From Nemopilema nomurai (taxonomy: Eukaryota > Cnidaria > Scyphozoa > Rhizostomeae > Rhizostomatidae): a stretch of DNA of 64,000 bases. Every line of letters starts with the position of its first letter. Within the stretch, counting starts at the first letter, position 1. Of the stretch, positions 45,601 through 57,100 are shown in pieces. The DNA lies in assembly GCA_003864495.1 (NCBI GenBank), contig PEDN01001362.1, positions 310,001 through 374,000 of the forward strand, written 5' to 3'. The position numbers and the translations under genes were made by a program. The notes beneath the pieces were generated by a model that saw only the letters and a program-made list of their open reading frames with translations, had not been told where the DNA came from and searched no databases.

Positions 45601-48600
45601 GCCAAATTTAAATTCCATTTCATTTCCATATAAATTACTTTTTGTAACCCTTTTCTCATTTATGCTTTGTTTGTAGGCAATCAATTATCTATAATGTAAA
45701 ATAAAGAAATTCAGCGAGTCAAAACAAGGACAGCCAACTAAGCCCAGGAAAAACAGGAAGACAGTTGAAGAGGAAGACAGTGATTCTGATTCCTACAAAA
45801 GTTTTGCTGAAAATGATGAGGAGTGGAATCCAGAAAGAGATGAGGATGAATTTGAAGACAGAGAAGAATAATTTTAAATGAGGGAGAAATAGAATGTGTG
45901 AAAATTATGACTATGAAAGAGTAACCAATGAAACAAGAGGAAACATTAGGTAAAACTATCATGATGACATCATTGCATAATTATATGATAGAAAAGGTAT
46001 GAACAAGTCACATAATAGGTAATATTATCCACCAAACTGTAATACTTTAATACTGTAATACTGGGGAGATTTGACAACTTGTTGAACTTGTAAACAAAAG
46101 AAAATCCATGGTAGAAATGATTACAGCTCTCAAATATCTGATTAAGATAAAACTGCCAAAACTATTTCCTTTCAAAACTATCAATCATATACATGACTTG
46201 CTTCATTAAATAAGATGATTTGTTTTGTTACTTACTCGTGTAGGCTTGCCTTCCTGTGATACTCCCCTGTCTGTCCCTTCGCAGTGGGCCAACATTCCGA
46301 AACACAGTTGTATTTGACATGGCAATGAAATCTTGTTGTGCAATACATATTTGTTCAATGCTTTCGTCCAATACAAGTTAACCCAGTGCAGCATCTGCAC
46401 TCCAAAGCACCAACAAGATGATAAACTTCATATTTTCAACATCTACACCTGCAAAAAAAAGCCATAATGCCATAGTCATAATCAATTAAGTTTACGATGG
46501 TGCGACCCTCCGGGCCTGGCCTAGGCACTGTACATGACGCTTGCTAATTTCGATTGATACCTACAGTATTTAGACATCATTTAAACTAAAGATAACGAGT
46601 TTTAAACATATATGTCATTTATGGAATAAACTTACCATGAACTAACTTCTGTTTTTGTTCGTACGCTCTCGCAAAATTGCCGGGGTTAGGCCGTCATGAT
46701 CGTGGCCTAGGTCTTCCTCGTCGCTACTTGATTCCGTGTCTGCCAAGGGTTCGAATTGGTATGGCCTGACTGGAACACCGTAAACAGCAACTGCCCCCTC
46801 TTCTTCTTCGGAAACTTCTAAGCTAATGTCACTTTCGTCCGACATGGTGAACATTCAAATACTAAAGATACGATCGCCAACTCTGCCAGAAAATTTGTTG
46901 TCCTCGAATCATGAACATGCGCGCTTCGTGTCCATAACTTTACGTCACAGCTCGCTAGTGTCTAGTCCCCCTTCGCCGTTTTTGGTTGAAAAATTATTGT
47001 CAGTTTAGGGGTGTTTAAGTTAATTTTTAATAGTCTTCCTTCTTGAAATAGCTAATGCAAACTATTTTTCCTGTACAGTTTTGGATGGAGAAATCGATTA
47101 AGCGCATAAAAAATTTGGTTTCATTTCCTCTTTAAACAACATTTTCAATACTTCTGAAGTTTTAAGGGATTACCCTAAAGATTTTTCCAGTTACCTATTA
47201 GTAAAAATAGTAAATGGTGGAAGTATAGAAAATTGGAGTATAATTTTTAATAGCTAGAACTTAGATCTCTATTATGGTGTTAAAATATTACATCTCTTTA
47301 CTTCTTAATATTTTGTTTTGTTGGTTTTATACTAGAAGCAAAGTCTATAATATTTCAAAATCTTTTATATTGAATGCCATTGTGATTAGAAAATTAACCA
47401 TTTCCTTGTAGGCCTATTTTGATTATGAAATTGATGACTACAAACAGCAACTAGAGAGGCGGTACAAGTTATGCAATATTTGCTCAATGTCTTTGAGAAG
47501 ACATCTTCTGAGCCAGGACATGCAGATAAAAGAAACATATGGACAGGATTTTCAACAACACAACTGGATAGCTGATAGCGATGAAAAAGAGCATAGGAAA
47601 AGGCAATTGGTAATTTATTTTATTATAGTCTCATTGTTAGATCATTTTTATGTGAATAGCCACTTGGATATGGAAAAGCAGATTCATCAGGATGTTCAGA
47701 ATGCAGAAGATGTCAAGAGAGACATCTTGAACACATTCTGAATGAATCTTTGCCAATCATCTTTATGATTTAAAGTGTATCTCTTTCTGTAACTCAATAT
47801 TGTGGCAGAAGCTTTTGGTGTTTGAAAAATTGAGCTGAATGTGATGTTGAATTTTTATAGTATGATATTAGTGTAATTTGTCATACTGAAAGGAAGGTTA
47901 GAGTTAAATTTAAACACAATTTATATGCATATGCTATTAAATGGTCTATTCAGTCTTTTTATGCAATCAATTTTATAAACTGGAGGGAAAAGCATAACAT
48001 TTTTTTTGGAAATATCTTCCTTTGGTGATTGTCCTTTCATTCTTTGTCAATTAAAATTGATGTTGGTTTACTTATTAATGCATTATCTTTTATATAAATT
48101 CTATTTTATCTTTTATTTTTTAAAGAGTAAGAACAGAGAGAAAAGAAAAAGAACATTTTTCAACCTGTCATTTCTTTGGCCCTCAAGCTTGTTGAGCCTT
48201 GTTTCATTGGCTTGTTCAATTTTCCTTTGCTTTGTTTGGCTGACAGGTGAGATAGGCCTGCAAAGCTAGTGATTCTCAATGATAGAGCACATTTGCAAGA
48301 AATTAACAGCATATGAATAATCAGATGAACATTAATCCTGAGAACATTAAGATGCAACTGTTTCTCACTCATTTGGTACACCATTGTTTGGTCATCACAA
48401 ATACAATGATCATCTATGATTCATCTTTGAAAAATTAAAATCATTAGAGTTCTCAGGTGAAGATTGATTCTCAGAACATCAAGATTCGTTTGTTACTCAT
48501 ATAGATATTAGTCACCGCCATACAATTGTCATTATGGTAATTTGGTAAACATTGATAACAAGATGTTTTGAAAAATGTTTTGCAAAGAATTTTTCGAAAG

Positions 48601-50610
48601 ACAACATTGCCCAGTCATCTGCTAATTATCCACAATTGTAGTATTTTTAAGTCATAGTTTTATTATTTAAATCATGTTTTGATCTGCAGGCCAGTTTAAA
48701 GCAAAAGTGTTCAACATGATATACTTTGGCTGCACTGCAAGATTCTTTATGTGGCTTTTAAATCCATTGAGGTATCTATATCTTATTATAACTAATTCCT
48801 AGAGAAAGAGACATATTTCAATTTATTAAAATTTAAGAGAACAAGTGCTTTGCTGTACAAAATTTCACGATGGCAAGAAAAAGCAGTTACTTGTTTTTGC
48901 ATACTTAAAGTACTTTTTCGTCTGACATTCCTCAGAGTATGCAAACATCAGAAAATAACCATCATCTTTTGGTTATTTGGTAAAATTTAAGTTGAAAAGA
49001 AGGCATCTAATTAATTTGATGAGTTTTTTCTTTTATGTAGCATCAAGAAACTGGTATATCTGATTGTTTGGTCGTGTATGGGTATGCTAACTGCTGTTCC
49101 AATGCTAGCAAAGATTAAGTTCATGCCTGCGTTACCTGTTCTCATCTTGGCTATTGAAATATGGGATGGAATGTGGACAGGATTTATAATTTCAACTTCC
49201 TGGGGCACATTTAGAAGGTATATCTTCAGTATAAACTTGTTAAAATGAACAAGTACTTAGCATTTATAACAAAAACAAAATTAGAACATAGATTCACATA
49301 AAATTTTAGATAAAAAACATCTCCCCCAAAATTATGGACTTGCAAGTATACCTCAAATAAAATTATAAAATAAACTTAAAAACATTAAAAATGTGATTAT
49401 TCAAAGAAATAGCCATGTCTTCAGAGTAGCATGCTCTCAGTTTTCCTCGCTTATTCCTACTAGTATGATTTTTCAACATATTTTGCCTTTTCTTTTCTAG
49501 ACTCACAAGATTGAAGAGTGCATTGAAAACCTCAAAAAAATTACCAAAGAAAAGAAGCCCAAAAGTTTCAGTGATGAAAAAGTCCAATTCTGAAGCAAAA
49601 AATGAATTGGTAAGTTTAGAAAGAGCTTTGTAAAAGGAATTGAATGATAAGTTGCTAACATGCAGAATATATCTTTGCCAGATTTTGCCTGATTTTGCCT
49701 TGAAATAGTTTTCATTAGCACTTAAAGCAGGTTTAGAAACAGAGTGTAGCATATGAATCTCCACAAGAGAATTTCAGTCACCTCTTCTCCACCTTTTCTT
49801 GAAGTTTAGGCCTTTGAGCAAAGCAATGTTTTTGAGGTTTGAAACACACAATAAGATCTCTTCACTTTAGGTGGTTGTTCAACAAAGAAGACCAAATCAG
49901 GATAATATAGATGGCAGAATTGATGCAATGTCTCTTGGCCTAACTGACAGCGAAGATGATACTAAACAGTACTCAAGAGTCAAAGACAAAAAGGGTATAT
50001 GGCTGCTTTATTTATAAATAGATTTTGCACAAAATGCTAAATATAGAGAAGTTAGAGAGATAAAACTAGCATAAAATCCCCAAAAAAACTTTGAAAAATA
50101 CTGTGGTTAGAATCAGAACTTTTTCAATTAACAGCTCATTCAATAGTTTAAATATAAACTATTTAAATCAGCACATTTTCAGTTGCAGAATCTTGGTATG
50201 CAAGTGCAAGCAGGTTTGTTGAAGAGTCTGGAAACCGCAAAGCAAGGGTAGAAAATGAGGATTCAAGCAGTGGGCAAAAGTTCCAGCTGCTCCCATCTAA
50301 ACTTTCATTGTTTGCAGCAAACAGCATTGAAAAGAATGTAATTCAGGAGGAAAAACAAAGTGTACATCCATTCCAGAAGGAGACAACCGGTAGGCTAGTG
50401 CAAAGGAAGATTGACAATACAAGACAAAGAAACGAACCATATTTGGACAAGAAGCAAAATGTTGGAAGGCCTTCCAATGATAGTGTTAAGAGTTTCAAAA
50501 AGGAAGAAGTTTCAGAATGTACTTGCATGAAGTATCTGCTTATAGTACTGGTCTTTGTTGCCCTTTTCAGTAGCATAGCATTAAATGTTTATCTTTTGAA
50601 GAAAAATTAG
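42661..50610 (+). CDS. TMEM201: TMEM201 / Samp1 (NET5, Ima1-type) inner nuclear membrane protein
   Basis: Ten exons join with consistent phases: 42661-42830, 43272-43474, 43784-43893, 47412-47609, 48126-48246, 48690-48771, 49041-49217, 49501-49609, 49871-49994 and 50183-50610. They give 573 residues (human 666). Exon 1 holds a TM segment (AALSIFLMTVMLFFFV). Exons 2-4 form the Ima1 N-terminal zinc domain: CWFC at 66-69, YCKKC at 84-88, the QYNGF..TGDYNK signature, LCDIC at 138-142 and YKLCNIC. Exons 5-7 hold further membrane helices. A Ser/Lys-rich region and a C-terminal TM (YLLIVLVFVALFSSIALNVY) finish the protein. Family members sit in the inner nuclear membrane, contact LINC-complex and lamina proteins and help nuclear positioning. 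Intron 3 carries a transposon of 3.2 kb. Confidence 0.92.
44121..44142 (+). promoter_or_regulatory. left subterminal repeat with CRE-like site
   Basis: Begins GTGACGTAAAGTTATGG; the same 22 bases recur inverted at 46927-46948. Each copy lies 60-85 bp upstream of the start codon of one of the two element genes, so it looks like a promoter element (TGACGTAA, CRE-like) used at both ends. Confidence 0.6.
44200..44590 (+). pseudogene. THAP-domain exon of Kolobok-like transposase, broken
   Basis: After ATG (44200) and MEPGNKTKVRGGLRC the frame is lost. The THAP zinc finger continues one frame over: CCNDSYTKGLNTHRFPKDP, then TKFVRKRRPNFD and VLCSDHFEPGCYTR, with the Cys-x2-His pair and HRFPKDP typical of THAP. 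The conserved Trp after the R-R-Q is a TGA stop. A donor (GAAAG|gtaagatt) closes the exon. THAP domains bind the element's own DNA ends. This copy is dead. Confidence 0.75.
45295..45870 (+). pseudogene. linker exons of the transposase, truncated
   Basis: An acceptor (gtttttcag) opens a frame with RDTIQCGFCCGY and TVFTETSMEATSFPD, stopping at 45533. A donor near 45570 leads to a second piece (about 45717-45870) with a Lys/Arg stretch and an acidic Ser/Asp/Glu tail (EEEDSDSDSYKSF...EEWNPERDEDE). Such linkers follow the THAP domain in related transposases. No DDE catalytic core follows. Confidence 0.5.
46236..46854 (-). pseudogene. P2X7-type intracellular (ballast-like) domain gene of the transposon, broken
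   Basis: The first exon starts at ATG 46854 (MFTMSDESDISLEVSEEEE) and has the acidic lead and PYQFEPLADTESSSDEED block usual in cnidarian P2X7-like proteins. It stops at TAG before a donor (gtaagt). The second exon (46236 to about 46448, acceptor tttttttgcag) carries the zinc-site remnants CRC and LECRCCTGLT in one frame, then SIEQICIAQQDFIAMSNTT and VFRNVGPLRRDR in another. This matches the conserved E-C-R-C-C ... C-I-x-x-x-D-F ... VGPLxRDR order of the domain. A TGA, a TAG and one frameshift make it non-functional. Confidence 0.7.
46927..46948 (-). promoter_or_regulatory. right subterminal repeat with CRE-like site
   Basis: Inverted copy of 44121-44142, here upstream of the minus-strand P2X7-type gene. 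See the left copy for details. Confidence 0.6.
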
Positions 50611-51155
50611 GAGGCATGCGTTGTAATATACTTTAATCATGCAGATGTTTGATACAAACAAAACTCATAAATATTGCTATTTTTCAGAAAATTTTGTTTC
50701 TTTGCAAAACCTTCCATTGTGCTTCTGTTTATTGCTTTGACACAGGTTTGGGTCATTTAAGATGAAGGAAACAGCATTTTTCAAATACTTGTTGTGAAAA
50801 TTTTGACCTTATGTCTATTCCAGTAAAAATCTACCTGTTTCCCAGTGCAAATTTTAAAGATTCTTTGTTTAATTCTTCCTGGCTTGATACAAGACTGGTT
50901 GAATTCCTAAGAGAGGTAAACACACAGGATTCTACAGTTTATTGTATTTAAATCATATTTTGAAAGTATTGCAAAAGGGATTGACAAACACTCTATAAAG
51001 GTCTTTAAAGACTAGGTACTTTACTGTAAAGGCTTTCCCAGTTCAAACATCAGAAAAAGGCTAGTTCTACTACAGGTAACACTGGCTTCATCTGCTACAA
51101 TTAGAAGTGAGAATTGATATTCACAGAACCCTTAAAAATGCTGTTCTTGTTTATT
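50611..51155. other. convergent 3' ends of TMEM201 and NOC2
   Basis: No coding frame is recognised. On the minus strand AATAAA (51150-51155) directly follows the NOC2 stop codon (TAAAATAAAC) and could serve as a poly(A) signal, giving a very short 3' UTR. No clear signal was seen for TMEM201. Confidence 0.55.
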
Positions 51156-54100
51156 TTAATCTTCATCAGAAGAAAAAACAAAATCCTGAACTACATCATC
51201 CTTCTCCATCCCCTTTTTGATCACATCCTCAAAGTTCTCAGCTTTACCATTGCTCATAATTGACTTTGCTTTGTCTCTGACTAATTTTGATGTTTTCTGC
51301 TTTTTCATTTTAGTTTCTGATTCTTTATCTTTGTCATTTCTTCTTTGTTTCTTTGATTTGGGTTCCTCCTCGTCATCACCACTTTCATCTTCATAGTACT
51401 TGAAGAGAAAAAATGATAAAACGTTTTTTTTTAAAATAAAAACATATATCCACATAATCAGTGACTAGCTTTACATAGATAAATTTATTGCATAATGACA
51501 TACAATAAGTTATTAATTTCAATTCCTTGTGTCAAAGTTCATGAGAACTTCTCCTTTTCTTTTTGCATCACACCAACTGCTAAACATTAAAATTTCTTCC
51601 CAAAATAAGGGTTCTTGAATTGAAACATTAAACCAGCCATTAGTCACAAAGCTACTCACTTCAACTTGATCCTGGGCCCTGTTTTCTTTCTCAACTGCCT
51701 TCATTTTCAACCAAGTCTCATAGAACTTTTGCAACGAATTCTTCTGCTGTGCATAGGCTATTTCCCAGTTTTTCTGTATTCAAAATTACATGTTGAAACT
51801 TATAATTGTGAGGTTTCTTTGATGGTTGTTTTGTGATAACTATCTTAAGGTCATCTAAGCCTATTTTATGGATTTCTAAACTAAGATCTAAGCCTTTTGC
51901 TTTTTCTCTGTAACTGGTCAATTCACAAATTTGGCAAACATTTGTCTATAAGTTTAAAGCCCATTGATGCATCAAAATTGTACACACAATGCTATAATCA
52001 TTTGAAAAAATTATGACAAGACTTTCAGACTATGGAGGAGTTATAGTGCACTTGTCACTTGAAGGGTCTTTGTTGGGTATTTAAGAAAAGAATTCATCAA
52101 AAAGAACAATAAGGCAATTAGAACTGTTTGCGGAGACTGCATACATCTTTTAACAAAATTTGAAAGCTTCAGTACTAAAATTCTAGATTGGTGAAAAAAT
52201 ATTTTGTGGTACAATACTTCAAAATTGCGTTAGACAGCGAAAACATGATTTTAGCATACTGTACATTTCCGAATAGCTCATTATGCTAAAATGATGTTTT
52301 TGCTATTCCTTCCAATGGTGAAATTCCATATCTTGCATTCACAGGTTAATATGTAAAATATGGCACACCCTTATATGCCTCTTCCTCAAAATATTATTTT
52401 TGGGAGTAATTTAAGAATAATCATTCACAAACCTCCTAATAGAATTATTCAATGGTTTTCCTATTTGCTTGATGGTAAATTAATTATTCAATGGTTTTCC
52501 TATTTGCTTGATGGTAAAAATGAAGCTGTTTCCTTATGTCACTTACAACTTCCTCAATGTCTTTGGGACTGAAATTCACAGTTGACCGCTTCCGGGACAA
52601 TTCATGACCAGCTTCTTGCAACTAAAAAATGGAATTATATTACGTCTAATGAAGAGAAACATGCAACACTCATAAGAAGATCCCAAATCTTTCTTCTTCT
52701 TTGAAATTAGTGACAAAACATACTGAGAATTTTGTATGAAGTCAGGCACCAATCAGAGTATGGGAAGGCATGCACCCAGCCTCTCAGTTGGGATAAAATT
52801 CATAGAAATCGCCGGAAACTTTGCAAAACTAGGCAAATTGGTAAACCTTGTTCAGTAAATTTCTTGCTCAGTTTCGTGTGATACTTAATTAGCAACATAC
52901 TTTCTAGCAAATACTTCTTGCAGAGTGCTCTAAACCATAAATTGATTGTTTTGGACAAGGATTGACTTAAATGTAAAGATGTGATAGAACTCTTTAAGAA
53001 GTCGAGAGTTTGCATTTGAAAACTAAACAGAGAACAAAAGAGAAAATTCAAAAAGCACCCCAACTTAGATAGAAATCAAAAGCTCTATGAACAGGAATTA
53101 TCATAGTGGTACCAATTATCATCATTCTCATTAGGAATTATCATTCTGGCCTTTACCAAATTCAATGGCACTGTGCAAAAATTATTTTTAATCAAGATAA
53201 CAAAAGCTGTCTTATAATCATCATCAAACAAGCGAAATACAACAATAAGAATTCATAAACTTTACCTTATCAACAATCTGTTTAATTTGTTTGCTAAATT
53301 TTGGTACAGTTGTCCTTTTCATGAAGCGTTTCATCTGTCAAATATAAATATTTGATTATACTGCATGCAGACGTCTTGAACATGTGAAAAATAGCAGTAT
53401 TTAATATTTGAAATTGCTTCCAAAGGGTGGCTTGATTATATGATAGATTGGGATCCTTCTTTAAAACACAGGCATTTCAATTGAAGTTCAGTTACAAAGA
53501 AGGGACAGATGCAGAATAAATAAACTGATTGTTCAGAGCAGTTAAGTGGGGATCCTTTTAAAAACCGGTAGGTTAGGGAGGAGTATTTATTTTAAGCAAA
53601 ATCATAGCAAATCCTGTTACCGTATTTACTTTTATATTCCCGCTTCTCTTTCATTCCCCCCTCTCTAGTAATCCTGCTTGTATTTCATAGATTTAAAGAA
53701 TAATTCTGTCTCCCCAGTAATCCCGCATGCAGGATTGAAACTTTTACTTGGCAATTGCTATTCTTTATACACTTTGTTTGGGCTTCACAGTCAAAGACTG
53801 AAACTTATGCTTAGCGTGAATGGGTAAAATTGCTATTGTTGAAAATTATTATCTCTATTACCATTTTTGAACAAATAATCATTGTTGTTGTTGAAATTGC
53901 ATATTTTCACTCTGATTTGCCATACTTAAATGGTACCCCGAAGCTAGAATTCAAGGCATTGAAAAAATAATCCTGCCTCTCCAATATACCCTCCTCTCCA
54001 ATAATCCCGCCTTTTTTGTTAGGTTGCAATGCTAAACCCGTAGAGGGAATATTTGAGTAAACAAAGTATATCAAACTTCTTGTCTTACTCAGACTGGCTC

Positions 54101-57100
54101 TAGATAATCTCTGAGGTTTCTGGTCAGAGGTCAGACTTGTTCTAGATTAAGTCGAATATATCCTGTCAACAATTATTGTTTAACTAATAACTTCCTTTGA
54201 AGAGGTTCCATGGTGTGCAATCAGATTTGTTCAGATAAATGTGATAGTAGTTAGTATGACAAAAGTTTTACCACAGAAATATGAATGTGGTTTCGTGGTT
54301 TCAACAGGACATGACTATGTTCAAAAGAAGAAATCTAGATTTAAGATTTTCCGCAAGGGTCATAATAAAAGAAATTATGCCCCAAAATATGGGATAGAAA
54401 AAGTAAATGTTGCTTGCACAAATATAGTACTCACCCTCAGGCAGATGGGAAATATGAGTTCAGGAAAGGCGATAGATGTTGAGTGATTGACAAAGTGCTC
54501 CAGCAGAAGCTCTGTCACATTCTCCATTACGCAATCCTAAGAAAATAGGTAGGGATAGATTTAAGATATGCTGTAACATACAGAGACAACTGTAAACAAA
54601 ACAAATCAATGCCATAAATAAAAGGCATTATTGAATTACCTTTCTACTTAAAATGAAAATATGGAGTTGACTCTTTGCATTTTACCTACATTGTCAATCT
54701 CAATGTAACTTGCAAAATGAACAATAGTAATAGTTAAACCAATCTATTTTCTAAGCTAGGGTTTTTACCTGGAAAGCTTTTGTTTGCAGCTGTGACTTTG
54801 GTAGCTTCAATGCACAAGAGATATCTGGAGCTTTAGCTGTGGATGGTTTGCTTTTCTTGTTGAATTCGGGAGACTCCAGAATCTACAAACATTAGCTATA
54901 CGATCACTTCATCTGTTCAAAAGTCGACTTGAAATTACAGATTCATCTTAAAAAGGGCTACAATTTTAACAGCAAACAACTTTTGTGATGATAAATTTCA
55001 AGTTAGTATTGTACAGCTTTAAAGTAAAGCAGAGAACAAGCTTGCTTGAGCTTTTGAGAAATGTCCGAACGACAAATATTCAGTTCTCAAGTGTGGATAA
55101 TGCTTACTTCAATGAGATATGAGGCCACAGGAATGTAAGTGTTTGTCAACTTTGATAACAGGTTCAGTGACCGAAGACAGTGGAACCGCAAAGGGTAGTA
55201 GCGTGCAGTTGGAATCAGCCTAAAAAGGACAAGAACAGGGGATCATAATCTTGGTATCTTCATGAGGTTTCCAACCTTTAATCAAAGTTTTTGTCACATC
55301 TTGAGGCTGACAATAGATTGATTGCATGGTATTCTTGATAAAGATAAAAAGAGACAGTGTACTTTATATCGTATACTCGGGTACTCGTATACTAGAAGTT
55401 GTGCTACAATCACCAACCTTGAGGATTAACAAAATAGATCAATAATTAGACACACAAAACGAATACAACACATGTTCAGATCAATCTTGCGTTTTCCTAG
55501 GAGGCGTTACTTGTCTTGACGAAGAGTATTCGTTTTCAATGAATAATTTACTAAAAATGAAATTTTCCGTTCTGGCAAATTATTAGGTTTAAAGCCAGTC
55601 CAAGAAAAAGAATGGCCCAAAAGCGATAGCAACCTTTTCTAAACAATCCTCAGATAAGCGAAAATATTATAAGAGTTTGCATTAATTCATTATGCTTTGT
55701 ATTTACAGATGAGAGCTTTATCTAATAAACATGACATATTTCCAAAGTATCATTTCAATCTCAAAAATGTCCTGTTACGTCTTACTAAAAAGGGGTAACG
55801 TTTTGAACTTGAGAATAAATGTTGACGTTTTTAAGAAGCTCTAAAATTAGTCCCTTAGAGCCTTCGATATGAAAGTATTTTTGAAACAGATGCTTCTTGT
55901 ATCGTTTCATGTTGCAGATATCTTGCCATAAAATTATAGGTTACAAAATGTGAAGCCTGGGAAAAAACTTTTAAAAAACGGGCTACTAAAAAGAAGCTTT
56001 CAGAATATGATGCGGGACAGAAGAATAGACAGCTTTCCTTTATTTATAGAGAGAAACCTAAAGTCGTTTATTCATAATTATTAATCTATCAATACTCAAC
56101 TATGAACATATCTGGCTAGCATCAATAGGGTAATAGAACTGAGTAGGCCTTACCTTATGGCACCAAGGGTGACTTGAACAACTGGATAAATCAATGGTGC
56201 CAGTGTTTCGCCATGAAGCTCCCCCACCACTCGCGCCCATAACTCGATGCAGTTTATGTATTGCCAATTATAGACAGTTTGGTATGCATCCTATGTAAGT
56301 GAACTTAATTTAGAACATATTGCCTTTGGAAAATCGTTCAAAAAGCTAGTAGTTTAATTTCTGGAAAAAACCACACATGCATGCTTAAACAAACTCCAAG
56401 GAAAGGTCACATCTATCGGCGAACAGAAAACAGGCAGTATAGTTTGACATTATACATATAGACAGTATAGTTTGTTGGTTATTGGAATACCTTCTTCTTG
56501 GCGGACAATGCGTTCCGTAAATGTATTGCCATCTGCCGGATGTATACGAAGGCAAATTGATAGGTGGTGCTGTGATCCATCGCAAACATTTCGACCATCG
56601 AGTTCTGCATGAAGGCAAGCACCGGCTTGGTCTTGAAGTTCATAAACTTGGCGTGCTTGACAAAGCCCACGTAGAGTTGCTGAAACGAAAGAGAAATTCA
56701 AGCATTAGAATAAACATCTCGAATAAAGGTTAGCCAATTAATATAGTATAATATCAAAAATAAATCGACGCCCTGTTGTAACAAACAGCATTCAGAACGA
56801 AGGGATATGGTCTGCCTCATATTCAGTGCCATAATAGAACCATGTCACAACAAAGGGCCTAGTCTACGATTTAAGTACAACAAATTGTCAAATCCAGACC
56901 AATGCACTTAAACCGTAATAATAGATGGCAATCTGAAATCCTATAGAAGCTTTGTTTACGCAAAGTGAAAACTACGATAAAGCTGATATCATTAATTGTA
57001 ATTCAGTGTTCAAGTAAATTTTTGTGGAGATGTTATTTATTATAATTCATCACCAAAATCAAACATTGCTTCCATATTACTAATTCTATTTTATTAATGA

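Larger units (their letters stand above)
43937..47131. mobile_element. Kolobok-like DNA transposon, degenerate, in TMEM201 intron 3
   Basis: Perfect 26-bp terminal inverted repeats, AGAGGAAATGAAACC onward at 43937-43962 and its complement at 47106-47131. They are flanked on both sides by TTAA (43933-43936 and 47132-47135), the target duplication of Kolobok and piggyBac elements. The AGAGG ends and an encoded THAP domain favour Kolobok. It encodes two converging genes, a THAP transposase start on the plus strand and a P2X7-type domain protein on the minus strand. Both have premature stops. The transposase catalytic part is missing, so the copy cannot move by itself. Confidence 0.85.

Noticed and set aside
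46384..46440. Signal-peptide-like frame MKFIILLVLWSADAALG on the minus strand, looking like a second secreted peptide
   Set aside because: The other frames of the same exon give the P2X7-type zinc site (ECRCC) and the following conserved block, so the hydrophobic frame is a by-product; it also stops at once.
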